Shown: positions 1 through 5,119 of the stretch, piece by piece
Layout of the letters: each line of letters starts with the position of its first letter
Numbering within the stretch: position 1 is the stretch's first letter
Position numbers and translations under genes: made by a program
Notes under the pieces: model-generated
What the model was told of the DNA's origin: nothing
Database searches by the model: none
What the model saw: the letters and a program-made list of their open reading frames with translations, nothing else
Assembly: GCA_934692295.1 (NCBI GenBank)
Contig: CAKUTL010000076.1
Location: 1 to 5,119, forward strand
Direction: 5' to 3'
DNA length: 5,119 bases
Origin: an uncultured Candidatus Melainabacteria bacterium
Lineage (GTDB): Bacteria; Cyanobacteriota; Vampirovibrionia; Gastranaerophilales; Gastranaerophilaceae

Positions 1-149
1 AACGAACCGATTGGAATACAAATGAGCATTGAGCACAATGCTCTGAACCAAAACGGTTTTACGTACGGCCACATTCGACCGTAGTTGATTATAAAGCGTT
101 GATTGTTTAATAGTTCTTTAAATTTATTAAAGGTTGTTAAACCTGACAT
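1..149 (-). CDS. MsbA-like ABC transporter, N-terminal fragment (cut by window edge)
   Basis: Forty-nine codons of a gene that continues beyond position 1. It starts at ATG 149-147 with a good Shine-Dalgarno AGGAGA at 159-164, nine bases upstream. The peptide begins MSGLTTFNKFKELL and reads on through RMWPYVKPFWFRA (residues 25-37) and SMLICIPIGS. A basic/aromatic 'WPYVKPFWFRAL' lead into a hydrophobic first membrane helix is typical of the N-terminus of lipid-flippase-type exporters fused to an ATPase (MsbA and relatives), which move lipid-linked sugars or lipid A across the inner membrane. The transmembrane core and the ATPase motifs are not in the window, so the family call rests on this short stretch only. 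It is separated from the upstream cytidylyltransferase by 105 bases. By hand count its G+C is about 36% overall and about 45% in positions 1-80, above the sampled glycan genes next to it, so it may be an older chromosomal gene flanking the glycan block. Confidence 0.6.
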   Translation of the reverse strand, partial: MSGLTTFNKFKELLNNQRFIINYGRMWPYVKPFWFRALCSMLICIPIGS

Positions 150-254
150 TTTATCTTTTCTCCTTAATCAGTAATTTTACAAAATTGATGTAACTTTTTA
201 GTACATCTTTCATCAATTTGAATATATTAAAATTTTGCAAATAAATATTCCTTT
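150..254. other. Intergenic gap with an inverted repeat, between the glycan genes and the ABC exporter
   Basis: This is the only gap longer than 11 bases in the window. It carries the ribosome binding site of the ABC gene (159-164) and an inverted repeat at 182-219. No credible coding frame or RNA gene is visible. I could not find a -35/-10 pair with proper 16-18 base spacing on the minus strand that stands out from the AT-rich background, so whether the exporter has its own promoter is open. Confidence 0.6.
182..219 (-). other. Inverted repeat / possible stem-loop (weak terminator or attenuator)
   Basis: The arms AAATTGATG (182-190) and CATCAATTT (211-219) are perfect 9-base inverted repeats separated by 20 bases. 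A second, competing 6-base stem (GATGTA 187-192 with TACATC 202-207) lies inside, so one arm can pair with two alternative partners. On the minus strand the downstream arm ends in a short run of T (CATCAATTTTG), which is a weak version of an intrinsic terminator tail. The stem is AT-rich and the loop is long, so it is at best a weak terminator or attenuator after the cytidylyltransferase gene. It may also be a chance product of the low G+C. Confidence 0.35.
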
Positions 255-944
255 CTATACTTTCAGAGCATTAATCTCTTCTTGAATAATACCCTTTGCT
301 AAAATATAATCTTTCCAATTATTTATATCTAAAAATTCTTTTTCTGGAATAATAAATAAATAAGGCTTTTTGCCAAAGAAATATGAATTATTTTTCATAT
401 TCGCATAACTTTGAATAAAAATCCCTCCATCTTGCATATACAATGGCGGAAGTTCTCTTGCAGGAATATGTCTCTTTGCATACGGATTATAATTAAAAGG
501 TTTATTATCTTTCCATAAGTGTTCTTTTAATTCAACAACAGACAGAAGAGAATCATATTTATCTAAATTATCAAAATATGTCGAAATTGCATTATCATAA
601 GTTGAAGGAGTAATAAGAGGATTTGTACAATGAGTCCAAATAACGACATCTGTTTCAACCAAATCCATCATATTTTTAATCATATCATTTGCAGAAGCCA
701 GTTCTTCATTACAAAAATATTCAGGTCTATGTACAATTTCCGCACCTGCTAATTTTCCCAACTTTAACATTTCATCACTATCAGAACCAAAAATAATTCT
801 ATCAATATTTTTACAATTTTGTAATTGATGAATTTTTCGTTCAATTAAAGTTTCGCCATTTAATTTCAACAAAGACTTTGATTTGATTCTTTTAGAACCT
901 TTTCTTGCAACAATAATTGCTGAAACTTCTTTATTTCTTTTCAT
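255..944 (-). CDS. CMP-sugar synthetase, acylneuraminate cytidylyltransferase family
   Basis: A 229-residue protein of the family that transfers CMP from CTP onto sialic-acid-like or Kdo-like sugars (NeuA, PseF, LegF and KdsB-type enzymes), a cytoplasmic step that makes the activated donor. It opens with the nucleotide-binding segment SAIIVARKGSKRIKSKSLLKLNGETLI (split here as SAIIVARKGSKRI, residues 8-20, then KSKSLLKLNGETLI, 21-34), matching the usual 'I-A-R-x-G-S-K' loop. HCTNPL (105-110) sits where family members have Q/NPTSPL, GSDSDEM (53-59) matches the S/T-D-D region, and FLDINNWKDY (204-213) corresponds to the C-terminal metal-binding 'D-I/L-x-x-x-x-D' segment. Length is normal for the single-domain form. 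The usual P-x-K-N after the loop is replaced by KSKS, so the sugar substrate cannot be named. Start is ATG 944 with AAAGG at 951-955. It overlaps the upstream gene by 14 bases, implying coupled translation. No nonulosonate synthase is visible in the window. Confidence 0.82.
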   Translation of the reverse strand: MKRNKEVSAIIVARKGSKRIKSKSLLKLNGETLIERKIHQLQNCKNIDRIIFGSDSDEMLKLGKLAGAEIVHRPEYFCNEELASANDMIKNMMDLVETDVVIWTHCTNPLITPSTYDNAISTYFDNLDKYDSLLSVVELKEHLWKDNKPFNYNPYAKRHIPARELPPLYMQDGGIFIQSYANMKNNSYFFGKKPYLFIIPEKEFLDINNWKDYILAKGIIQEEINALKV

Positions 945-1914
945 TTACATCCTTTCGTGTATATATATCCTCAAATAGCCCTTTTAAACCAACTGGATTT
1001 ACTGAAATAATTTTTATATCAGGATAATAATCATCCACAAAAGTTTTCAAAAATTTCCAACTCCGAACCTGTGGAGATGTATCTATATCTAATGCCGCAT
1101 TATTGAAGAAGTAACCGGAACTACAATCACATCCAACCAAATATATTGTCTTTGGATGTGTATAAAGAATAAATTGCATCGCAGAAAAAACTGTTCCACC
1201 GAAATCACCAAGTGGCTCATGTTCAATATCGGCACTAAATTTATGGGAAAATATATCCTCTAAATAGAAGCGGTGAATATTTTCTGCAACAATATGAGAC
1301 TGAGGGATATTTTTAACTATAGGATAAACATCCTTGAGTCGATTATCAGGTATTATTCCATAGAATTTTTGACAATTATTGCCGATATATTCATTTGCAA
1401 CTTTGTTTTTTGAATTATCTTTGTGTAATTCTTGTAAAAACAAATAATCAAATTTAACTTTGTCATATAAAACCGAATTATTTACCCCAACATAAATTGA
1501 ATCTGTAAACGGTTCAAAATCTTTCACGCTTGGTCCTGATGCAATCAATGTTATAGTTTGCCCCAAATGTTTATTTTTATACGAGCCAAATGTGTTTGGA
1601 TGAACAAATTGAGCCTGTACCAAAGGTTTTAAATTATTTGTTAAAGCTTGCAAATTCTGATTTACTGGAATTAAAGAATTTGTCTGACAATTTAATTGTT
1701 GTAACTGTTGAGCCTGCAAAGACAAAGTTGCTGAAATATTTTTTAAAGACATATCGACAACTTGTTTTTCTGTGACCAACTGATTTATGACCTCTAATTG
1801 CTCACTAGCCTTATCTCTGACTTTAATTTTCAACCCTAAAATAGTAATTACTTTGCGTATTTTTTTATTATTTCGTTCTTTAGTTACCGAAAATATTTTT
1901 TGAAGAAATTTCAT
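931..1914 (-). CDS. DUF115/GT42-like putative glycosyltransferase with N-terminal coiled coil
   Basis: A protein of 327 residues when started at ATG 1914 (MKFLQKIFSVTK), preferred over an upstream TTG at 1938 because AAAGGGA (1926-1932) lies 11 bases before the ATG and the first residues match a commonly seen opening of glycan-locus proteins. Three parts can be seen. Residues 1-33 carry a short basic/hydrophobic motif (VITILGLKIKV, 22-32). Residues about 35-105 are Gln/Leu/Asn-rich and probably coiled coil. Residues about 118-310 form a Rossmann-like domain: TLIASGPSVKDF (122-133), YVGVNNSV (141-148), DYLFLQE (156-162), GDFGGTVFSAMQF (236-248) and KTIYLVGCDCS (255-265). This set resembles the DUF115 family (MAF flagellin glycosylation proteins, MptE-like fold) and, more distantly, GT42 sialyltransferases. 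No signal peptide or membrane helix is seen. It starts one base after the preceding stop and overlaps the next gene, a CMP-sugar synthetase, which fits use of a CMP-activated donor. That activity is inferred. Confidence 0.65.
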   Translation of the reverse strand: MKFLQKIFSVTKERNNKKIRKVITILGLKIKVRDKASEQLEVINQLVTEKQVVDMSLKNISATLSLQAQQLQQLNCQTNSLIPVNQNLQALTNNLKPLVQAQFVHPNTFGSYKNKHLGQTITLIASGPSVKDFEPFTDSIYVGVNNSVLYDKVKFDYLFLQELHKDNSKNKVANEYIGNNCQKFYGIIPDNRLKDVYPIVKNIPQSHIVAENIHRFYLEDIFSHKFSADIEHEPLGDFGGTVFSAMQFILYTHPKTIYLVGCDCSSGYFFNNAALDIDTSPQVRSWKFLKTFVDDYYPDIKIISVNPVGLKGLFEDIYTRKDVNEKK

Positions 1915-1915
1915 C

Positions 1916-2878
1916 CTATACACCATCCCTTTCATCAAAAAAATGCTCGGTATCTAAAAATTTTTTCAAGTCTTGATAGCGTTTTTCGTAGCGTTTTTTC
2001 AATTCCCCGAATACAAAATGTCTAAGGATTTTATATTTTCGGCATTTTCTAATATCTTTTGATTTCGGCATCATAATTAATGATGCATTCATTTCTTTAA
2101 TTTTAATATTTGGATTTTTCCTCAATTTAAAAATATAAATAGAGAGAACAAATTCGCCCAAGAATCCTAAAAATCTAGATTTTGCAGAAGAAAAATTTGT
2201 TGAATCTATACGGTTATCAATTTCTTTTAAGGTTGAAAATAGAAATTCGCAATAATCCTCAAACAAATCTCGCCGCATAACAAACATATTGCAAAGATAC
2301 ATTTGAGTTCCCTTGTCAAACTCTTCAATTTTTTCCAAATAATCAGGGTGAAGCTCTTTTATAACATCAAGAAATATGTCGTAGAATCGCCCCTCTTGCT
2401 CTTTTAGAGTAATATAGTTATCTCTTATTCTTTCGTATTTTTCCTTAATATTTTTTATGTCATACGGTTTTATAACCATACAATCACATGCCGGAAAGTA
2501 CGATTTTATGGATTCATCGTTCAAATATTTCATATATTGAGGGCAAATTTCAGGGAAATAATAAACATTCCCATTATTTAGCCATTTACCCTTTGTTAAA
2601 GGGAGCTTTTCATTAAACAAGAAATGGCGACGATAATGCATAAACCCAACATAATCAGGATTACCAATTTCTTGATAATTCTTCCATACCCAATATTGAG
2701 CAGACAATTCATTATAACGAGGATTGTCTTTTGAAATATTATCTCCTGTATTATCACCAATCATCCCCTCAAACTCTTCATCTGCAATAGCACGCCCTGT
2801 TTGAATAGGTTGAAGAATTTCAGACTTGATGATTGGGTGTTTATCTTTGTATGATATGAATATTTTTATATTTGTCAT
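1916..2878 (-). CDS. DUF4422 family glycosyltransferase, second tandem copy
   Basis: A 320-residue protein of the DUF4422 family, found in capsule and O-antigen loci and thought to be a cytoplasmic glycosyltransferase. It opens MTNIKIFISYKDKH, then PIQTGRAI (24-31), EGMIGDNTGDNIS (37-49), YNELSAQYWVWKNY (55-68) and the family hallmark YVGFMHYRRHF (76-86). Further conserved blocks are CDCMVIKP (131-138), YLCNMFVMRRDLF (194-206) and SRFLGFLGEF (234-243). The start is ATG 2878 rather than the in-frame GTG at 2884: AAGAAG (2887-2892) is eight bases from the ATG but only two from the GTG, and the neighbouring paralogue also begins MTN. It is about 90% similar to that paralogue over the first 88 residues but much less so afterwards, which suggests the same core chemistry with a different acceptor or donor. 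The C-terminal 45 residues are basic and helical. It begins 5 bases after the upstream stop and ends one base before the next start. Confidence 0.85.
   Translation of the reverse strand: MTNIKIFISYKDKHPIIKSEILQPIQTGRAIADEEFEGMIGDNTGDNISKDNPRYNELSAQYWVWKNYQEIGNPDYVGFMHYRRHFLFNEKLPLTKGKWLNNGNVYYFPEICPQYMKYLNDESIKSYFPACDCMVIKPYDIKNIKEKYERIRDNYITLKEQEGRFYDIFLDVIKELHPDYLEKIEEFDKGTQMYLCNMFVMRRDLFEDYCEFLFSTLKEIDNRIDSTNFSSAKSRFLGFLGEFVLSIYIFKLRKNPNIKIKEMNASLIMMPKSKDIRKCRKYKILRHFVFGELKKRYEKRYQDLKKFLDTEHFFDERDGV
1926..1932 (-). promoter_or_regulatory. Ribosome binding site selecting ATG 1914
   Basis: AAAGGGA on the minus strand lies 11 bases before ATG 1914-1912 and inside the end of the upstream DUF4422 gene. 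It would sit downstream of the possible TTG start at 1938 and only two bases before a GTG at 1923, so it argues for the MKFLQKIF start. Confidence 0.55.
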
Positions 2879-2883
2879 TTTCA

Positions 2884-3954
2884 CTACTTCTTTGTTAAAA
2901 TAAGTTCTTTTTGTAATTCTGAAATTTTATTTTCTAAAATTTTCAATTCAGCACTTTGATAATATAAATGTTCTCTTATATTAAAAACCATTTCTCTTTT
3001 CTTCATCTTTATCTTAATTTTTATTCCACAAATCGTAATTTGTTTATGATGATTTATATTAGTCATTTCAAAAAACCAGCGAGCAATTTTCTTTATAGCA
3101 AAACAATTAATTAATGAATTTTCATTCGTATTCTCTATAAATGTTCCATTCAAATATTTGATTTTTGTTTGATTTTCTTCTTCTAAAATCATCACAAAAA
3201 GAGTTAAAATATACTCACCTAAGAAACCTAAAAACCTTAATTCTTGGCTATCATATAAAGATGAATCAATTCGCTTATCAACTTCTGATAAAATTGAAAA
3301 ATAAAAATCTGCACATCTTTTAAAAATGTCCCTGTGCATTACAAACATATTGCAACAGTTTATTAAGTTCCCATATGTAAATTTATCTAAAATATTTTTA
3401 TATTGAGGATACAATTCAGAAACAACATCATAAAATACATTCCAATTTATTCTTTTTGCTCCAATTATTGTTGAAATATAATGTTCTCTCATATATAAAT
3501 CATTATTCCCAAATAAATTTATGTTATAAGGTTTTAAGACTATTACATCTGGATTATCTGCTAATTGTGATAATATTTTTTCCTCAGACAATGACTCCAA
3601 ATATTTTTTATCAATTTTTTCAAAATTATATAAACACATCCCAGGAAGCCAAGTTTTCTTCTCTGATAAATCTATATCATCATCAAATAAAAAATGTCTG
3701 CGATAGTGCATAAACCCTACATATTCAGGGTTGCCAATTTCTTCATAATGTTTCCAAACCCAATATTGAGCAGAAAGTTCATTGTATTTAGGATTTTCTT
3801 TGGAAATATTATCTCCAGTATCATCACCAATCATACCTTCAAACTTTTCCTTCGCAATTGCACGACCGGTTTGAATTGGAGTGATAATATCAGATTTAAT
3901 AAGTTTATGTTTATCTTTGTATGTTACAAATATTTTTACTTTATTGTTTGTCAT
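2884..3954 (-). CDS. DUF4422 family glycosyltransferase, first tandem copy with extra C-terminal module
   Basis: A 356-residue DUF4422 protein, likely a cytoplasmic sugar transferase of the surface-glycan pathway. It shows the same ordered blocks as its downstream paralogue: KIFVTYKDKH (7-16), PIQTGRAI (26-33), EGMIGDDTGDNIS (39-51), YNELSAQYWVWKHY (57-70), YVGFMHYRRHF (78-88), DVIVLKPYNI (136-145), CNMFVMHRDIF (201-211) and RFLGFLGEYIL (240-250). After about residue 285 it has a tail the paralogue lacks: KQITICGIKIKIKMKK (304-319), followed by a heptad-like helix ending AELKILENKISELQKEL. The same motif-plus-coil arrangement occurs at the N-terminus of the DUF115-like protein two genes downstream. 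Start is ATG 3954 with AGGGAG at 3961-3966, which overlaps the stop codon of the TIR gene; the gap is 11 bases. Parts of this gene are very AT-rich (18-20% G+C in samples at 2881-2940 and 3001-3060). Confidence 0.85.
   Translation of the reverse strand: MTNNKVKIFVTYKDKHKLIKSDIITPIQTGRAIAKEKFEGMIGDDTGDNISKENPKYNELSAQYWVWKHYEEIGNPEYVGFMHYRRHFLFDDDIDLSEKKTWLPGMCLYNFEKIDKKYLESLSEEKILSQLADNPDVIVLKPYNINLFGNNDLYMREHYISTIIGAKRINWNVFYDVVSELYPQYKNILDKFTYGNLINCCNMFVMHRDIFKRCADFYFSILSEVDKRIDSSLYDSQELRFLGFLGEYILTLFVMILEEENQTKIKYLNGTFIENTNENSLINCFAIKKIARWFFEMTNINHHKQITICGIKIKIKMKKREMVFNIREHLYYQSAELKILENKISELQKELILTKK
2887..2892 (-). promoter_or_regulatory. Ribosome binding site selecting ATG 2878 over GTG 2884
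   Basis: AAGAAG on the minus strand lies within the last codons of the upstream DUF4422 gene. It is eight bases from ATG 2878-2876, an ideal spacing, and only two bases from the GTG that overlaps the upstream TAG stop. It therefore favours the shorter protein beginning MTNIKIF. Confidence 0.6.
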
Positions 3955-3965
3955 TACTTTCTCCC

Positions 3966-5003
3966 TTAAAAATTAGCATTAAATACCGACTGCCAAAATC
4001 GTTTATTAGTAATTGATGAAGAAATTCCATACCGTTTTTTTATTTCTCTTTTAACATCATCGTCAAGAAGATCTGCACATTCTTTTATATTGCTTATAAC
4101 TTTTGAAATTTCGTCATTCTCAACATTTAATTTATAGATATTTTCACTAAATTTGTCGGCAACTAAATACTCATAATCCAAAGCATCTTGTAAACCACCA
4201 CTTGAATTCGCTTCACTATATAGTAAATCTTCACAACTACTGAAATGTCTAAATAAAGCAAGTCTTACACAGGGTTGGAATTCAAACATTTGAGAGACTA
4301 TCTTCTGCCGAAACTCTTCAAAAGTATCAACCGAAGAACTATATTCTCTTAAGATTTCGTCTTTTTCCTCTTGTGTTTCAGCTTTTGATAGTCTTTTTGA
4401 TTTATTTTCAGAAATTTCGAGTTTTTCCATTAGCTGTTTTTTATCTTTTTCAAGAGATTTATTTTGCGCTTGCAATTTTTGATATAACGAATATGGAACT
4501 TTATTAGGCGTTTGAGGTTCGGCTGATTCTATAAATTTTAAAAATTTATCAATCTTTCTTAGCCATTTATTCATAGATTTAACCTGGTACTCAGGGAATA
4601 TTACATCATCAAAAAATTTATTCAGACCCTCTTTATTTAAAGCATATGCTCCTTGAATATTCCGAAATAATGGTGTCATACTCTCAAATGAGAAATTTTT
4701 ATCAATAATTATTGGTATAACATGAGTTTTATTTTCTTTTTCTTTTATCCAACCTGCACCAATTTCCGCCATGCATACCGGACTATCAATATAACATTGC
4801 GAAAAACATGCAAAAACATATTCTGCATCCGACAACTCGTCTTTTATCGCATTTACAAAATCATCGCCTGTTGTAATATCATCACCATCCCTTGACGTGC
4901 AAAAAATACTCCCCTCAGGTATAGGAACTTCTTCTAGAATATCAAGGAATTCATTTACAATTTCTTTATCTTTTGATGAATGACTTATAAAATATTTTGC
5001 CAT
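3966..5003 (-). CDS. TIR-domain protein with coiled coil and unrecognised C-terminal domain (putative NAD-cleaving effector)
   Basis: A 345-residue protein with an N-terminal TIR domain (about residues 1-140). Visible boxes are KYFISHSSKDKEIVNEFL (3-20), the BB-loop-like region IFCTSRDGDDITTGDDF (33-49), and VFACFSQCYIDSPVCMAEIGAGW (63-85), where Glu80 in the SPxCxxE context is the expected catalytic glutamate of NAD-hydrolysing TIR domains. HVIPIIID (94-101) is a further core strand. Residues about 172-235 (QKLQAQNKSLEKDKKQL onward) look like a coiled coil. Residues about 236-345 are helical, acidic and not recognised. There is no signal peptide or membrane segment, so it is probably cytosolic. 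Bacterial TIR proteins are known in antiphage systems that deplete NAD or make cyclic-ADP-ribose-type signals, and also in virulence; which applies here is not shown. ATG 5003 overlaps the upstream stop (TAATG), with AGGAAG at 5010-5015, so it is translated with the glycan genes. No partner gene of Thoeris or another known TIR system is adjacent. Confidence 0.85.
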   Translation of the reverse strand: MAKYFISHSSKDKEIVNEFLDILEEVPIPEGSIFCTSRDGDDITTGDDFVNAIKDELSDAEYVFACFSQCYIDSPVCMAEIGAGWIKEKENKTHVIPIIIDKNFSFESMTPLFRNIQGAYALNKEGLNKFFDDVIFPEYQVKSMNKWLRKIDKFLKFIESAEPQTPNKVPYSLYQKLQAQNKSLEKDKKQLMEKLEISENKSKRLSKAETQEEKDEILREYSSSVDTFEEFRQKIVSQMFEFQPCVRLALFRHFSSCEDLLYSEANSSGGLQDALDYEYLVADKFSENIYKLNVENDEISKVISNIKECADLLDDDVKREIKKRYGISSSITNKRFWQSVFNANF

Positions 5004-5119
5004 TATTTACTTCCTTTCACACACTTCATCCCATCTTCAAAGGCTTGGAATGTCCACATGTATTCCCATTTGCCAAATCTGCCGATACTTTCTATCCCTT
5101 GAGATTGCAAAGAATCAAG
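5003..5119 (-). CDS. C-terminal tail of a FAD-dependent amine-oxidase / UDP-galactopyranose-mutase-like enzyme (cut by window edge)
   Basis: The last 38 codons and the TAA stop (5005-5003) of a gene that enters from beyond position 5119. The peptide LDSLQSQGIESIGRFGKWEYMW followed by TFQAFEDGMKCVKGSK (the split is mine) matches the C-terminal end of NAD(P)-binding FAD proteins of the amine-oxidase/protoporphyrinogen-oxidase group. In these, a G-R-F-G-x-W-x-Y segment followed by 'QAFxxG' closes the FAD site; UDP-galactopyranose-mutase-like members occur in polysaccharide loci. Here the residue before QAF is Phe rather than the frequent Asp. The flavin-binding GxGxxG motif would be far outside the window, so the exact enzyme cannot be named. 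The stop overlaps the TIR start by one base. G+C of the tail is about 41% by hand count, above the downstream genes. Confidence 0.6.
   Translation of the reverse strand, partial: LDSLQSQGIESIGRFGKWEYMWTFQAFEDGMKCVKGSK

Noticed and set aside
150..254. Promoter for the ABC exporter
   Set aside because: TTGCAA and TATATT-like words occur on the minus strand, but only about 8 bases apart; no pair with normal spacing rises above the AT-rich background.
1590..1775. Plus-strand open frame of 61 codons
   Set aside because: It lies antisense inside the coiled-coil part of the DUF115-like gene, has no recognisable domain, and is explained by the Gln/Leu-rich codons of the opposite strand.
1915..1938. 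TTG at 1938 as the start of the DUF115-like gene
   Set aside because: It lacks an upstream ribosome binding site and lies inside the DUF4422 gene; ATG 1914 has AAAGGGA at a usable distance and gives a familiar MKFLQKIF opening.
2876..2884. GTG at 2884 as the start of the second DUF4422 gene
   Set aside because: The ribosome binding site is only two bases away, whereas ATG 2878 has ideal spacing and matches the MTN start of the paralogue.
3456..3969. Two plus-strand open frames (85 and 91 codons)
   Set aside because: Both are antisense to the first DUF4422 gene, overlap each other, and encode hydrophobic low-complexity peptides typical of the complement of an AT-rich gene.
2884..5003. Thoeris- or CBASS-type defence system around the TIR gene
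   Set aside because: The neighbours are glycosyltransferases and a FAD enzyme tail; there is no SLOG/ThsA-like, cyclase or other known TIR partner in the window.
1..5119. tRNA, rRNA, CRISPR arrays, insertion sequences
   Set aside because: No cloverleaf, repeat-spacer pattern, transposase motif or terminal inverted repeats were seen; the only repeated DNA is the homologous 5' part of the two DUF4422 genes.

Overview
The window is an AT-rich piece of bacterial DNA in which every supportable gene lies on the minus strand, so transcription runs from the high coordinates to the low ones. It holds five complete genes and two genes cut by the window edges, packed almost without gaps. The content is that of a surface-glycan (capsule, O-antigen or glycoprotein glycan) locus: a FAD-dependent amine-oxidase/UDP-galactopyranose-mutase-like protein (C-terminal tail only), a TIR-domain protein, two tandem DUF4422-type glycosyltransferases, a DUF115/GT42-like protein with an N-terminal coiled coil, a CMP-sugar synthetase of the acylneuraminate cytidylyltransferase family, and the N-terminus of an MsbA-like ABC exporter.

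The low G+C, standard code, Shine-Dalgarno starts and MsbA-like exporter suggest a low-GC, probably Gram-negative-type, host-associated bacterium. Proteins of this style are familiar from Campylobacter-like and gut Gastranaerophilales/Elusimicrobia-like genomes. This is an impression from recognition; the species cannot be fixed from the sequence.

Layout in transcription order: 5119-5003 tail of the FAD enzyme; 5003-3966 TIR protein, starting inside the previous stop codon (TAATG); 3954-2884 first DUF4422 transferase; 2878-1916 second DUF4422 transferase; 1914-931 DUF115/GT42-like protein; 944-255 cytidylyltransferase, overlapping its predecessor by 14 bases; a 105-base gap (150-254) with an inverted repeat; 149-1 start of the ABC exporter. 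Gaps of 11, 5 and 1 bases plus overlaps of 1 and 14 bases point to one translationally coupled operon from the FAD enzyme to the cytidylyltransferase.

A plausible reading is that the cytidylyltransferase activates a nonulosonic (sialic-acid-like) or related acid sugar with CMP, the DUF115/GT42-like protein uses that donor or takes part in its transfer, and the two DUF4422 enzymes add further sugars. The exporter next door may flip lipid-linked material. The TIR protein is the outlier: it keeps the putative catalytic glutamate of NAD-cleaving TIR enzymes and has a coiled coil plus an unrecognised helical C-terminal region. It looks like a defence or signalling effector embedded in a glycan operon, and is the most interesting item here. 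A second unusual feature is a short module (IxIxGxKIK motif followed by a coiled coil) shared by one DUF4422 protein at its C-terminus and the DUF115-like protein at its N-terminus.
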